Virus record (IMG/VR): IMGVR_UViG_3300008459_000122
Coordinates: 1 to 40,035 of that record
Source: a virus
DNA: 40,035 bases
Strand: one strand, 5' to 3'
Shown: positions 39,775 to 40,035 of the stretch, piece after piece
How positions within the stretch are numbered: position 1 is the stretch's first letter
Layout: each line of letters begins with the position of its first letter
Notes under the pieces: generated by a model
Told to the model about the DNA's origin: nothing
The model's database searches: none
The model's input: only the letters and a program-made list of their open reading frames with translations
Position numbers and translations under genes: made by a program

Positions 39775-40035
39775 TATATAAATCTCGATTTTGTTGCGTT
39801 ATAGTTTTGTAGGACTTCAGTCGCACTTAATTCTCTACTATATGTTTTCACCATAGCAATTTCACCTAAATACCAAAAAGTATTATTATATCTTTGACCT
39901 AATCTCCAACGACCTACCCAGCTTCCAATACTAATTGTTTCATCATATGTATTGGTTAGTAAACCATTAACATAAATTTTGATATTCAAATTATTAATAG
40001 AAACCGTTACCATAGACCAAACACCAATAGGAACA
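39774..40035 (-). CDS. LamG-like tail adhesin, 5' part outside the window
   Basis: Only the C-terminal part is present. Reading stays open to the window edge; the residues before Met at 40013 are VPIGVWS, so the gene clearly begins beyond position 40035. The visible part has INNLNIKIYVNGLLTN (the LamG strand-turn-strand), then GEIAMVKTYSRELSATEVLQNYNATKSRF. It is the third member of the LamG paralogue set; its end sequence at DNA level is close to that of the 39058-39774 gene. Internal ATGs are not likely starts. Confidence 0.78.
   Translation of the reverse strand, partial: VPIGVWSMVTVSINNLNIKIYVNGLLTNTYDETISIGSWVGRWRLGQRYNNTFWYLGEIAMVKTYSRELSATEVLQNYNATKSRFI

Noticed and set aside
1-40035. 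tRNA genes, integrase, insertion sequences, attachment sites
   Set aside because: No cloverleaf-like sequence, transposase or recombinase motif, or terminal inverted repeat was recognised by eye; gaps between genes are all under about 100 bases.

Overview
The window is one contiguous piece of a large, AT-rich, contractile-tailed bacteriophage genome of broadly T4-like architecture. Every gene I can support lies on the minus strand, so transcription runs from position 40035 towards 1. Recognisable T4-type functions are tail sheath, tail tube, tape measure, baseplate, gp32-like ssDNA-binding protein, UvsX, gp41-like helicase, RNase H-type 5' nuclease and class I ribonucleotide reductase. A Bacteroidota (Flavobacteria-like) host is inferred, not proven. 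Most genes start after A/T-rich leaders without a Shine-Dalgarno sequence, and a promoter element of the Bacteroidota TAnnTTTG type sits in front of the gp32-like gene.

Layout in transcription order. (1) 40035-26650, adhesin and tail-fibre locus: three LamG-like proteins (the first cut by the window edge), a small TASYA-repeat protein, a BspA-type leucine-rich-repeat protein, a BppU-like small protein, a 1257-residue collagen/SHAEG/SASYA fibre, a small virion protein, two glycine-rich adhesins, and an 888-residue SHAEG-repeat fibre with a C1q/TNF-like tip. (2) 26627-13438, tail module: coiled-coil protein, sheath, a homing endonuclease, tube, a pair of overlapping tail-chaperone genes with a T7 slippery run, tape measure, and baseplate/hub proteins including a tail-associated lysozyme. 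(3) 13411-12548, an unrecognised protein. (4) 12476-6249, replication: a small family-A-like DNA polymerase, a conserved unknown, gp32-like SSB, UvsX, 5' nuclease and DnaB-type helicase. (5) 6217-2897, nucleotide metabolism: nrdB, a second homing endonuclease, nrdA. (6) 2770-14, lysis cassette: a small two-TM protein, a double-PAS membrane protein, GH19 endolysin, a four-TM holin candidate and an Rz-like spanin candidate.

Regulation visible in the sequence. The 8-mer ATATTTAT (coding strand) stands in at least 13 short intergenic gaps, usually 14-45 nt before a start codon and often directly after a rho-independent terminator. I read it as a phage-specific, probably late, promoter element. 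It is the reverse complement of the T4 late-promoter core. The gp32-uvsX-nuclease-helicase run lacks it and instead begins with a host-type promoter candidate.

Most interesting points: a tandem-PAS sensor fused to a holin-like membrane hairpin inside the lysis cassette; a likely +1 (or -2) programmed frameshift in the tail-chaperone pair; the recurrent ATATTTAT element; a 444-residue family-A-like polymerase without a visible exonuclease domain; two paralogous free-standing HNH endonucleases beside essential genes; and a very repeat-rich, modular receptor-binding locus. No tRNA, CRISPR array, integrase or insertion sequence was seen, and no gene-free stretch exceeds about 100 bases.
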